Positions 50,279-58,896 of a stretch of DNA of 64,000 bases are shown piece after piece; position 1 is the stretch's first letter; each line of letters opens with the position of its first letter. The position numbers and the translations under genes were made by a program. The DNA is taken from assembly GCA_033851265.1 (NCBI GenBank), contig JAWWOW010000016.1, forward strand, positions 124,001 through 188,000, given 5' to 3'. The notes below the pieces were generated by a model. That model was not told the origin of the DNA, ran no database searches, and worked only from the letters and a program-made list of their open reading frames with translations. This DNA is from JAWWOW01 sp033851265 (lineage in GTDB: Bacteria > Actinomycetota > Actinomycetes > JAWWOW01).

Positions 50279-51004
50279 ATGGTGCGACGACCCGACGACC
50301 CGACCACAGCGCTACCCGCGCCCGATCCGCCGACAGACCAGCATCCGACGCCGGCCGCCGGTGCCCGGGGCAACCAATTGGGCGCCTACGTCGACCGGAC
50401 CCTGGCCGCGATGCTCCCCAGCCGGCGGTCGTTGGCTGCCGCCCTTGGCGTACTCGCCGGCGGCCTCCTGGTCAGCTGGGTCATCTACCGAGCCATCGAC
50501 CCCATCGATGTCATCCCGACCAGCAACTACAGCACCTTCGTCGTCCTGGCCCTGATCGCACTCGTCCTCGAACGCTTCCTCGAGCCACTCGCCGGCGCCG
50601 TCCTGCCGTCCATCGAAGCCAACAAAGCACGCCGCGCCGCAGCCCTAACGGCCGCGACCAACGCGCCAACGGTGGACAGCCTTCGCACAGCAGAGGAGGC
50701 ACAGCGCGAAGCCGCCCGCGGCCGCGCCAGCCGCGGTGTCCTGATGTGGGCGATCGCGTCCGCCCTCGGCATGCTCCTCGCCGCCATCCTCGGCATCTTC
50801 CTGATCCGATCCGTCGAAGCGCCGCTCCAAGCCCGGCCAGGACAACCCGCGGTCCCCTCCCAAGTTGCGACTAACCACGACCTCGGAGCCAAGGACCCCA
50901 ACCGGTTGCTCGACCTGCTCCTCACCGGACTCGTGATCGGTGCTGGCACCAAACCAATCCACGGACTTGTCGGGCGGATTTCGGTGAGTAGTCGTCGCGA
51001 CTAG
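50279..51004 (+). CDS. Multi-pass membrane protein with GAGTKPIH motif
   Basis: ATG 50279 behind GAAGGGAAGG gives 241 residues. A Pro-rich N-terminus is followed by helices near 55-75 (LAAALGVLAGGLLVSWVIY), 85-105 (FVVLALIALVLERFLEPLAG), 153-176 (LMWAIASALGMLLAAILGIF), and a last hydrophobic segment with LTGLVIGAGTKPIHGLVGRI. That last motif recurs in uncharacterised actinobacterial membrane proteins. It diverges from the Rhs gene, from which it is separated by 228 bases, so both promoters lie there. Confidence 0.7.
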   Translation: MVRRPDDPTTALPAPDPPTDQHPTPAAGARGNQLGAYVDRTLAAMLPSRRSLAAALGVLAGGLLVSWVIYRAIDPIDVIPTSNYSTFVVLALIALVLERFLEPLAGAVLPSIEANKARRAAALTAATNAPTVDSLRTAEEAQREAARGRASRGVLMWAIASALGMLLAAILGIFLIRSVEAPLQARPGQPAVPSQVATNHDLGAKDPNRLLDLLLTGLVIGAGTKPIHGLVGRISVSSRRD

Positions 51005-51320
51005 CATTCGCCTTCATTCAACGAACTTGGAGGGGTGAGTTCTGCACCCGCAGATTGCTCGTTGAACTCTGCCTCACAACCAGGGCACATCTTCGCTCCG
51101 CCGCTATCTGAGGCGACTCGAGCCCCCAACGATGTTTGCGAAGCATCGCTGTACCAGTCAGAACGCGTGGCTGGACTACCTGTCGCGGGCGTATATGTCG
51201 CGACCGCGTGTGTCGTCGTGGCGACTGTCGGTATTTCGTCAGACGTATGACAAGGACATCAGGTGTTGGATCCCGAATGGTTCCCCGAGACTCGACCCAG
51301 CTCGGTCCTTGGGGGGACAC
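51005..51320. other. Intergenic region before the esterase gene
   Basis: The open frame of the esterase extends back to 51132, but I see no start signal there. No repeat, tRNA or clear terminator was found. Confidence 0.35.
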
Positions 51321-52406
51321 GTGAATCGCTCTCGCATGCCCATCGCGGCACTGCTACTCGCCCTACTCGCCTTTCCGCTGAGCCATGCCGCGACCGCGGG
51401 GTCGCTCGACGCGGCCTTGGGACCGATGGACTTCTGCTCCCAGACGCCGGGGTCTCCCATCAGCGGTGGGAGCGAAGTCGAGTACGGCACCGCCACCAAC
51501 GCTGACGGGTCGACTGTCCACTTGAAGTTGGACGTTTACCGTCCGGCGGGCAGCGCGGCTACGACAAGGTTCCCTGCCGTCATGCTGGTGCATGGCGGAG
51601 CGTGGCGTAAGGGCGACAAGTACTACATGTGCGGGCCGCGCCAGGTCGCGCGCAAGCTCACTGCCCGGGGCTACGTCGTATTCAACGTGGATTACAGATT
51701 GGCCTGCGACCCGGACGATGCCGACATCGCCGTGCAGTGGCAGCCCTACTGTGCGCTGAACAACGACGTCCCAGGCTCGTTCAGCCCGCTCTACCCCATC
51801 AATGACCTAAGGAAGGCACTCCGCTGGATTCGTGCCCACGGAGACGAATCGCCTTATTACGCTTCGGTTGCCAAAGTCGGCGTACTCGGAGGCAGCGCGG
51901 GCGGTCATTTGGTACAGGTGCTCGGCACCACGGGCATTGTTGGGGACACGAAGCCGGACGCCGTTGCGTCCTGGGCGGGCGGTGCCATCGCTCTGCCCGG
52001 CTACTACAGCGGATGCCCGGTAGCTGTTCCCACGGCCGACACACCAGCCGATTGCCAGCGGGTCGCCCAAGTTATCCCACTTCTGAATGTGAGCGCTGAC
52101 GATGCACCGACGTTCTTGGCGCGAGGGGCGCTCGATTCAAAGTCGGCACTGACGTTCCAGGAGACTCTTGAGGCAGCCCTGCTCGCCTCCCGCGTGCCAG
52201 TGCTCGACCACGAGTACCCCACCGACATCCACGGCGAGGGCTTGTTGGACTGCGCAATCGATGACACCGACGCGTTCTTCTCCGAGCACCTGTCGGGTGC
52301 AGTGCCAGGCCCGGTGGTGAAGGTCCAGCAGTACGCCACCAGCACCTACGAATGCGGTCGACAGCGGACTCAGCCCAAACTGGGCGACACCCTTCCGCCC
52401 CTGTAG
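51321..52406 (+). CDS. Secreted alpha/beta hydrolase (carboxylesterase-like)
   Basis: GTG 51321 behind GGGGGG gives 361 residues; a longer frame back to 51132 lacks a start signal. A signal peptide (IAALLLALLAFPLSHAATA) precedes an alpha/beta hydrolase of the carboxylesterase/BD-FAE type. The oxyanion strand is VMLVHGGAWRKGD, the nucleophile Ser sits in VGVLGGSAGGH, an Asp candidate is near FLARGALDSKSA, and the His is near YPTDIHGEGLL. Several Cys (DFCSQTP, YMCGPRQ, LACDPDD, PYCALNN) suggest disulphides. Likely substrates are esters in the cell wall or environment. Confidence 0.85.
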   Translation: MNRSRMPIAALLLALLAFPLSHAATAGSLDAALGPMDFCSQTPGSPISGGSEVEYGTATNADGSTVHLKLDVYRPAGSAATTRFPAVMLVHGGAWRKGDKYYMCGPRQVARKLTARGYVVFNVDYRLACDPDDADIAVQWQPYCALNNDVPGSFSPLYPINDLRKALRWIRAHGDESPYYASVAKVGVLGGSAGGHLVQVLGTTGIVGDTKPDAVASWAGGAIALPGYYSGCPVAVPTADTPADCQRVAQVIPLLNVSADDAPTFLARGALDSKSALTFQETLEAALLASRVPVLDHEYPTDIHGEGLLDCAIDDTDAFFSEHLSGAVPGPVVKVQQYATSTYECGRQRTQPKLGDTLPPL

Positions 52407-53002
52407 CGAGGATCCGGTCGACTCGAGGCCGCGTGCAGCGCAAAGCGGAGTTGGCAATATCGCTCGCGACATCATGAGTTTCGTTGCGTCGTGCTCTGCT
52501 CCTGGTTTTCGCGCACTCGACCAGTCGTGGGAAGAGCACATTCGTTTGTGGCACTCGCCTGCCATGCCCCGGAGAACCCTGAGGCCCAACCCCTGCGAAT
52601 GTGTTCATCCACTGCCAGGTGTCGGTGTAGGTGAGCGCATCGCGAGCAAGCCGTGAGGTTCGTCGCTGAGATTGCCCTCGTTGTCCAGCGGAGGCTGGTG
52701 CGCGATGAGGGCGAGACCGTTGAGGTCGAGGCTTCCTACGGTGATCAATGCCAGGGCTACCCAGCGGGTTCTTGACCCTTTTCGCGTGCGGGTCGAACGT
52801 GTGGCCCGAATCCACCGGCGGCTCGCTCTTAATCCGCGGCGTTCGGGGTTCGAGTCCCTGGTGGCGGACCTGTACCGCACCAGCTTGCGGCGCCAAGGGC
52901 CCGGGAGTCGCGCCCTGCCGCTCGATCGGCTTCGAAGGATCATGTACGCCTTCGCGTAGCAATAGTGAGCGTGCATCAGGTCCGGATCGGAGATGACGTG
53001 GC
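52407..53002. other. Gap holding the tRNA-Lys fragment; no supported gene
   Basis: Several long antisense frames cross this stretch but end in the fragment or in the esterase gene. A minus-strand segment near 52620-52745 (GSLDLNGLALIAHQPPLDN) has a protein-like composition and could be a truncated gene. It has no start or domain I can identify. Confidence 0.35.
52826..52868 (+). repeat. 3'-half tRNA-Lys fragment, probable att core
   Basis: The plus strand carries the anticodon loop CTCTTAA (CTT anticodon 52828-52830), the 3' anticodon stem TCCGC, a T-arm CGGGG-TTCGAGT-CCCTG, the acceptor strand GTGGCGG and discriminator A. The 5' anticodon stem does not match (GCTCG instead of GCGGA), and no D-arm or 5' acceptor is present. 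It is therefore a fragment beginning exactly at the anticodon loop, as left by integration at a tRNA-Lys gene. Orientation implies an element lying to its left. No integrase is adjacent. Confidence 0.75.
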
Positions 53003-54037
53003 ATGCCAGTTGACGTGCTCGAGTTCGCTGAGGCCATGCGACGCTCGGAAGAGTACGGGCGTCTCCGACATCTGCTTCTAGGTAACGGCTTCTCGATTGC
53101 CTACGACGCTGATGCCTTTGCATACGGCCGGCTGCTGGACGAAGCCGACTTCTCCGAACTCTCGATTGATGCCCGAGCCGTCTTCAAAGAGTTCGGCACG
53201 ACGGACTTCGAAAAGATCATCGAGATCCTCCGGGGGGCGGCCACTCTGCTGCATCTCTATCCGGACTCCGACCGCGACTTGGCTGCTCGGATCCTCGCCG
53301 ATGCGGACCGGCTGAAGGATGCCCTCGCGGAGGTTCTCGCGCGCCGACATCCCGACTTTGTTGGGTCGCTGACATCTGAGGAATACACGGCAGCGCGGCA
53401 TTTCCTTGCTTCATTCGAACGCATCTACTCAGTGAACTATGACCTCCTCCTGTACTGGACGACCATGCAAGACATCCAACCCACGGTCTCCAACAACGAT
53501 GGGTTTGGAGAGAGCGAGGATGAACCCGGCGCCGAGTGGGTGACGTGGAAGCCGATGGCCACGTACGACTCGCAGCGAATCTTCTACCTGCATGGAGCCT
53601 TGCACTTGTTCGATGCCGGCGTTGAACTACGGAAGCTCACCTGGAATCGGACTGGCATATCTCTGGTAGACCAGATTCGCGGAGCACTCGAGGAAAACGT
53701 CTACCCACTCGTCGTCACCGAAGGTACGAGTCGCGACAAGTACAGCAAGATCCTGCACAGTGCGTACTTAAACCACGCGATGCGTAGCTTCTCCAAGATC
53801 GGAGGGTCGCTGTTCATCTATGGGCACTCGCTCGCGCAGAACGATGAGCACATTCTGCGGCGCATCGAGGAAGGCCATATCAGGGCAGTATTTGTCAGCC
53901 TGTACAGGGATCCCGACAACGACGCCAATCTAGCAATTGTTGAGCGAGCAAGAGCCCTCTCAGCAGCGCGATTGGCAAGGAACCCGCTGTCCGTGCACTT
54001 CTTCGACTCGGAATCGGCCCAGATCTGGCGGACCTAG
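53003..54037 (+). CDS. DUF4917 (SIR2-like) protein
   Basis: ATG 53003 gives 344 residues. It has DUF4917 features: LLLGNGFSIAYDADAFAYG, TTDFEKIIEILRGAA, ERIYSVNYDLLLYWTTMQD, FYLHGALHLFDAG, YPLVVTEGTSRDKYSKILHS and GSLFIYGHSLAQNDEHILRRI. The GNGFS loop and YSVNYDLLL/HGALH spacing are those of SIR2-type Rossmann folds, which in bacterial defence proteins hydrolyse NAD. DUF4917 itself is uncharacterised. It starts 135 bases after the tRNA-Lys fragment, and a membrane-protein gene follows on the same strand. Confidence 0.82.
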   Translation: MPVDVLEFAEAMRRSEEYGRLRHLLLGNGFSIAYDADAFAYGRLLDEADFSELSIDARAVFKEFGTTDFEKIIEILRGAATLLHLYPDSDRDLAARILADADRLKDALAEVLARRHPDFVGSLTSEEYTAARHFLASFERIYSVNYDLLLYWTTMQDIQPTVSNNDGFGESEDEPGAEWVTWKPMATYDSQRIFYLHGALHLFDAGVELRKLTWNRTGISLVDQIRGALEENVYPLVVTEGTSRDKYSKILHSAYLNHAMRSFSKIGGSLFIYGHSLAQNDEHILRRIEEGHIRAVFVSLYRDPDNDANLAIVERARALSAARLARNPLSVHFFDSESAQIWRT

Positions 54038-54201
54038 GGCACTCGCGTGCGCGATCACTATTGGAAGTGGCCGGGATCGAAGGATCTCGGCCACCGCGAC
54101 GTAGACCCAGAGTGAGGTTGATCAAGCCGCCACAAGGGGCCGCGCTCGCTGAGTTTGTTCTCAGCCGCGTCGCGCCGCCGTGAGCTCAGAGAGGCGTCGG
54201 C

Positions 54202-54987
54202 ATGACTAGTGGTCCTGCGCTTAACCTTGAGCTGCGCTCACGCATGCTCCTTGTCTTGCTGGGTGCTCAATTAGTCGTTGCCGTCTACGTGCTCGTTGCA
54301 CTCTGGCCAGCCGCAAGTCGTTCTGCGCCGGTCATTCCTGGTGCAGTAGCTTCTGCCGCCCCGACCGGTTCACCGTCTCCGACGACCTCCACGGGCCAGA
54401 CTTCGTTGCCACCGAGTCCCGGTGTCAGCACATCGGTACCGGCGCCAAACCCCTCCCCGACTCCCCCGGTCCCTGCTACTGCGACCGTCACGCAGGTCAA
54501 GAGCGTGTCCGTCTTCGGGGCAACCTGGACCAAGCCGGCGCCAGAAGCCCTGAACCTGCTGATCGTTGTGGTGATGGCAGCAATTGGTGCATCAATCCAC
54601 GCGCTGACGTCGCTAACTACGTACGTCGGCAATCGTCGGTTCTTGTCCAGTTGGACCTGGTGGTACATCGTCCGCATGCCGGTAGGTGCGGCGATTGCTC
54701 TCGTGCTCTATTTCGTGTTGCGGGCTGGATTCGTGTCGGTCACAGCGAGCAGCTCGGATGTAAACGCGTACGGCATCGCAGCCTTTGCGGGGCTTGCGGG
54801 AATGTTCGCCAAGCAGGCAACGGACAAGCTTCGGGAGATCTTCGATGTCGCGTTCAAGAGCTCCAGTGGAGACGCCGAGCGGACTGGCAAGGTGAAGGAG
54901 ACAGGCGCAGAAACGCCGAACGCTGGCGCAGGCACGAGCACTCACCCCGACAGCAACGGCGCCGCCGGGCTGCCGGAAGAGAGCTAG
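54202..54987 (+). CDS. Membrane protein with Pro/Ser/Thr-rich linker
   Basis: ATG 54202 gives 261 residues. Helix 1 is near 14-36 (MLLVLLGAQLVVAVYVLVAL). A Ser/Thr/Pro linker of ~65 residues lies outside. Helices 2-4 are near 117-135 (LNLLIVVVMAAIGASIHAL), 155-175 (VGAAIALVLYFVLRAGF) and 190-205 (GIAAFAGLAGMFAKQA). The segment FAKQATDKLREIFDVAF and a hydrophilic tail close it. It follows the DUF4917 gene by 164 bases in the same direction and could be a membrane partner of it. That pairing is inference. Confidence 0.68.
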   Translation: MTSGPALNLELRSRMLLVLLGAQLVVAVYVLVALWPAASRSAPVIPGAVASAAPTGSPSPTTSTGQTSLPPSPGVSTSVPAPNPSPTPPVPATATVTQVKSVSVFGATWTKPAPEALNLLIVVVMAAIGASIHALTSLTTYVGNRRFLSSWTWWYIVRMPVGAAIALVLYFVLRAGFVSVTASSSDVNAYGIAAFAGLAGMFAKQATDKLREIFDVAFKSSSGDAERTGKVKETGAETPNAGAGTSTHPDSNGAAGLPEES

Positions 54988-55149
54988 CAAGCGTTTGTAG
55001 GGATCTCCGCAGGTCGATCCAGGTACACGTGACAAGGGTTGCTCACACTTGCGCGAGCAGTCTTATCGCGCTCAGTGTCGGCGCGACCGCTCGCGTGCTC
55101 GACCGGGCGATCGAAGCCGCACGGTAGCTCGCACGGACGCTCCAATCGT

Positions 55150-55683
55150 TCACTCGACCGAGTCGTTGCCGCGGACGCGCTCCGCGCGCCCGACCGCATC
55201 GAACAGTCGACGTCTTCCGCAGACTCCGTGGCTTCTGACGGTTTGGGCTGTGCATTCCAGCAGACGAGCGACCTCGACTTCTGATCGCCGCTCATATTCA
55301 CGGAGCAGCATGACTCTCTTCTGTGTCCGCGTTAGCTGGCCCACCGCAGCACGCAGCCTCTCTCGATTGATCAGCCGATGCAACGGATCGTCCGCTGTCG
55401 AGCCTCTGTCGTCGGGAACCGCGGCCACGGGATATTCCTGCGCCAGGTATCGGTCCGCATAAGCCGTGTAAGCCACACACATATAGCGGCGAACTGAGTC
55501 GTTGTCGCATCCGGCGAGCCCGTTGCGGGCTTGTACCCAAGCCTTGGTCAGTCCGTCTTGGATCAGATCTTCAGCCAGATGTGCATCACCGGTCAGGCGA
55601 ATTCCGAGTTTGAGCAAATCGGAGTAACCGTTGGCGACCACTTCCTCAAGCACCCGGGTCGATCGGGCAGAAGTGCGCGACAC
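55150..55683 (-). CDS. ECF-type sigma factor
   Basis: The 177-residue protein has region 2 near 15-75 (NGYSDLLKLGIRLTGDAHLA, EDLIQDGLTKAWVQA, YMCVAYTAYADRYL) and region 4 near 108-160 (LTRTQKRVMLLREYERRS, ARLLECTAQTVRSH). It resembles SigE-family factors such as the one encoded at 494-1003. No anti-sigma partner overlaps it. The helix of region 4 reads TVRSHGVCGRRRLF, somewhat unlike the usual VKSxxxRAxxxL, so promoter recognition may be unusual or the gene may be drifting. Confidence 0.82.
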   Translation of the reverse strand: MSRTSARSTRVLEEVVANGYSDLLKLGIRLTGDAHLAEDLIQDGLTKAWVQARNGLAGCDNDSVRRYMCVAYTAYADRYLAQEYPVAAVPDDRGSTADDPLHRLINRERLRAAVGQLTRTQKRVMLLREYERRSEVEVARLLECTAQTVRSHGVCGRRRLFDAVGRAERVRGNDSVE

Positions 55684-55885
55684 CGACCAAGAGTGCCGTA
55701 CCGCTGCCCTTCCCGGCCAGTTGCCGTCCTACGGCCCCGCCGCCGCGGAGCCATTAGGCCCGACGAAGTCGGGCGCGCAGGTCGGATCCTTCCCGAGGTC
55801 CCGGTTTGGGATGGGCTGGCACATAACGCCGGTGGGGTGACGGCTCTCCGGTGGAATAGAGCTGATGCTCCTGCATGGTCGACGC

Positions 55886-56599
55886 CTACGTGGATCGCAG
55901 TGTTTGGCTGATGTGCACACGGGCGCGGGCCATGGTGTCGAGGACCGCTGGATCGTTTGACACGTTGAGTTCTGTTGTTGTGGTTAACAGTGCTGGGACT
56001 CCGGTGTCGGCGGCGAGAGCCGCGAGGTTCGCGGCGCGCTGCCACGACGTCGTGATCACGAGCAGTTGGTCAGCAGTGTGGATCGTCAGGTAGCGGACAA
56101 GCTTTCTTCGCCATGCAGGGCGCGTTTCGGTAGCGCGGTCGAGCTCGATGAGCCAGGCGCCGATCCGGTTGTCGTGTCGCCACATGACGCGCGCGTCCGG
56201 GTAGGGCGCGCCTGGGGGTGCCCAGGCGCGGAGTTCGGCTTCGCCTTGCCAGCCGGTTAAGACGGCTGGTGAGGCGAAGCCATCGCGGGTCGTCGCGACG
56301 AGGACGTCTGCCACCGCCAGTGTGTGGCCCAACTGCGCCAGTCCGGGTCGCCAGCTGCGCGATGCGGACTCGGGGAGTCCGCGGCGCGCAGCGCCGTACA
56401 GCCAGAGATGTCCTCGGTTTCCGGGGAGATGGACCTGGTCGAGGTAGCGCGCGCGGTGCAGGGTGTGCAGCCTGATCCGGAATGTCGACGGCGCCGCCGT
56501 TGGGGCGACCAGGGCGCGAAGTGTTGCCGCCGTGGCTAACCCGAGCGACCATGCGGCGTGGATGACGGCCTGGTCGCGGGGTGTGAGCCGTTCGGTCAC
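55886..56599 (-). CDS. Replication-relaxation family protein
   Basis: The 237-residue protein opens with a winged-helix part (MTERLTPRDQAVIHAAWSLG, TAATLRALVAP, RLHTLHRARYLDQV). The larger domain (LGHTLAVADVLVATTRDGF, PDARVMWRHDNRIGAWLIEL, RKLVRYLTI, LVITTSWQRAANL) matches the replication-relaxation family found on actinobacterial plasmids and ICEs. It is thought to act in plasmid replication or in nicking and relaxation. The start overlaps the coupling-protein stop by 4 bases. No classical relaxase HUH motif is present. Confidence 0.8.
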   Translation of the reverse strand: MTERLTPRDQAVIHAAWSLGLATAATLRALVAPTAAPSTFRIRLHTLHRARYLDQVHLPGNRGHLWLYGAARRGLPESASRSWRPGLAQLGHTLAVADVLVATTRDGFASPAVLTGWQGEAELRAWAPPGAPYPDARVMWRHDNRIGAWLIELDRATETRPAWRRKLVRYLTIHTADQLLVITTSWQRAANLAALAADTGVPALLTTTTELNVSNDPAVLDTMARARVHISQTLRST

Positions 56600-58896
56600 G
56601 ATGCCTCACTGTCCTCGGCAATGTCGATCCACGGTTTCGACTCGTCGCTGTGCGTTCGAACGAGGGGTTGGCCGGCGACTCGGAGCTTGGCTGCGAGTCG
56701 CCGGATCTCGTCGTTCGAGCGTTTGGGTTCATCTAGTGGTCGGGTGCGGGCAGCTGTGACGCGCGGTCCGTCGACCGTCGGAATGCGCCAGTAGCACTCG
56801 TACGGGGCAAGGGCGGCCAGATCGTCGGCATTGAACGGGGTGAGAAACGGCTCGAGGACAAGGGCGTCACCGGGTGCGGTGCGGAAGGTGACGAGTGTGC
56901 CGACGTTCGCGAGCAGCGTCGTGAGCACGTCCGGAGAGATCGCGTGCACGCGGGACAGGTTCTGGTTGGCGACGACGAGACCGAGCCCGTACTTGCGGGT
57001 TGCGGTGACGACCTTGGCGAACGTCGACAACGCGAACTCTTGGAACTCGTCGATGACCGCGACGACTGGTGGGCGCTCGTTGGCTGGGCGGGCCTCACGG
57101 GCCAGGGCGGCTTGGTAGAGCAGGCTGACGAGCAGTGATCCGATCAGCTCGACGCTTCCCTCAGGGACGAGTCCCCGTGGCAGCGACACGAGCAGCAGCC
57201 GGCCGCTGTCCATCACCTCGTCGATGCGCAAGCCGGGGCCCGTGTCACCGAAGACGGTGGCGAGCAGCGGGTTGCGGTCGAAGTCGGCGGCCTTGTTGAG
57301 GATGGCGCGGATCGTTCGGGAGCGGTCCTCTGGGGAGAGCGCCGCGAACTCGGCCCAGCGGGCGGCGATCCGCGCATCGCCCGATGCGCGGACGACGCCC
57401 GCACGGTAGGCGCCATCGGTGAGGAACCGTGGGAGGGCCGCCAGGCAGCCGTCGCCGCACGCGACGAGTGCGGCGACGGCTGCTTCGAGGAAGTGCATGA
57501 GGTTCGGCGTCGTTGCCCGGTGCAGCTTCCAGATGTCCGCGAAGACCGCCGTTACCGCTGCCGAGCGGACGGCCCGCGCGATATCAACGCCTTCGGGCGG
57601 ATGCGGTGGGATCCAGAGCGGATTCAGGGTTGGCAACTGTTGGGGATCGCTGAGGTCGAACAGTGCCACGCGGTTGGCATGATCGTCCGGCAGGCGAGCG
57701 AGCACTTGGCGGACGAGGTCGCCGTGCGGATCCAGCACGATCGCCGCTGTGCGCGTGGATGCCAGTGTCAGCGCGAGCTGCGCCAGCAGTGTCGTCTTGC
57801 CCGTCCCGGATGGGCCAACGATGTACGCGTGGCTCATGAGGTCGGTGACGCTGACGCCGACCGGTTCGCTGCTCCCCCGGAATGGTGCATCGGCGAGGTG
57901 CAACCCGCCTGCCTGCAAGGCGTGCGACGTGGCACGGCGGCGGGCGCCGGTCCGTCGCAGGTGCGGGACGACGAGGTCCCGCCCGGGTGAGTGCACGAGG
58001 CCGGCGAGCTCGTCGATGGCGAGCACCATTCGCTCGCGACGACCAGGGGTGCCGGCGGCGATGCCGCGCCAGGTTCGCAGCGGTGGTTCGCCCCGTGGCG
58101 TGAAGGTGTTCTGGCCGACGACCGCGAACTGTCCCAACGCGCTGGCCAGTCCGGCGTGCCCACGGCCTGCGCGGTCACGTTTGGTGCTGAGCCAGGCCGT
58201 GCGCAGAGTGACGCGGAACGCGGGTTGGGCGGCCTTGCTGGCGATCCACTTCAGCCGAGCCTCGAGGTCGGCGCGTGGCAATGGCGGAGCGCCGTTCACG
58301 TTGGTGGCGTTGGCTGGGTCGCTGACCAGCAAGCTGAGGATCGCTGCGATCACGTCGAACGGAACCAGCATGGTGCGCTGCCAGATGGGGCCGGTGTCGC
58401 TGCCCTGGGCGAGTCGTTGCGCGAGGGCCAGTGATCGGCGCGCGAACGAATGCGGCGCAGGTTGCAGGACTAGTGAGACCAGGCCGGCTTCGGCCAGTCG
58501 TGTCTCGGCGAGGGCGCCGAGCGTCATCGCCATCGGTTCGGAGTGTTCGAAGGCCCGCACTGTCTTGACCGGGTACGCGGAGTCGCTGGCAAGCGTCCAC
58601 CGCTGCGCGGCGAGAAACGTCCCGGCACCGAGGGTCGGGATGGGTGACGCGCAGGGTTCGAGCTCGGCGTCGGGGTAGGTCGCCAGCACCATCGCTGTGA
58701 GTGGGTCTAGTCGTTCTGTCTCGGCGCGCAGCCAGATGCCGACGTCGCCGGGGACACCACGCAACAGGATTTGTGTTGCCTGACCATGACGAGTTCCGGC
58801 CTGGATGGCGGCGTAGAGCTGTTCCGCGGTGAACGGTGCGGAGGTGTTGTCGCGTGGGACGACCCAGCGCAGCCAGCCGCGCTGCTGCGTGCTCAC
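56596..58896 (-). CDS. VirD4/TraG-like conjugative coupling ATPase
   Basis: The 766-residue protein has an N-terminal region of ~340 residues with unknown features. The motor domain has Walker A VGPSGTGKTTLLAQ (~362), IVLDPHGDLVRQVL after it, Walker B VVAVIDEFQEFAL (~610), and the TraM-recognition style end ATRKYGLGLVVANQNLSRVH. Coupling ATPases deliver DNA-protein substrates to the type IV channel. No N-terminal membrane helix is obvious, which fits soluble TcpA/TraG-like variants in Gram-positive systems. It overlaps both neighbours by 4 bases. Confidence 0.88.
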   Translation of the reverse strand: MSTQQRGWLRWVVPRDNTSAPFTAEQLYAAIQAGTRHGQATQILLRGVPGDVGIWLRAETERLDPLTAMVLATYPDAELEPCASPIPTLGAGTFLAAQRWTLASDSAYPVKTVRAFEHSEPMAMTLGALAETRLAEAGLVSLVLQPAPHSFARRSLALAQRLAQGSDTGPIWQRTMLVPFDVIAAILSLLVSDPANATNVNGAPPLPRADLEARLKWIASKAAQPAFRVTLRTAWLSTKRDRAGRGHAGLASALGQFAVVGQNTFTPRGEPPLRTWRGIAAGTPGRRERMVLAIDELAGLVHSPGRDLVVPHLRRTGARRRATSHALQAGGLHLADAPFRGSSEPVGVSVTDLMSHAYIVGPSGTGKTTLLAQLALTLASTRTAAIVLDPHGDLVRQVLARLPDDHANRVALFDLSDPQQLPTLNPLWIPPHPPEGVDIARAVRSAAVTAVFADIWKLHRATTPNLMHFLEAAVAALVACGDGCLAALPRFLTDGAYRAGVVRASGDARIAARWAEFAALSPEDRSRTIRAILNKAADFDRNPLLATVFGDTGPGLRIDEVMDSGRLLLVSLPRGLVPEGSVELIGSLLVSLLYQAALAREARPANERPPVVAVIDEFQEFALSTFAKVVTATRKYGLGLVVANQNLSRVHAISPDVLTTLLANVGTLVTFRTAPGDALVLEPFLTPFNADDLAALAPYECYWRIPTVDGPRVTAARTRPLDEPKRSNDEIRRLAAKLRVAGQPLVRTHSDESKPWIDIAEDSEAS

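Noticed and set aside
52072..53037. 321-codon minus-strand open frame through the tRNA-Lys fragment
   Set aside because: Contains the GLEPRTPR-type peptide typical of frames read antisense through tRNA T-arms; overlaps the esterase gene.
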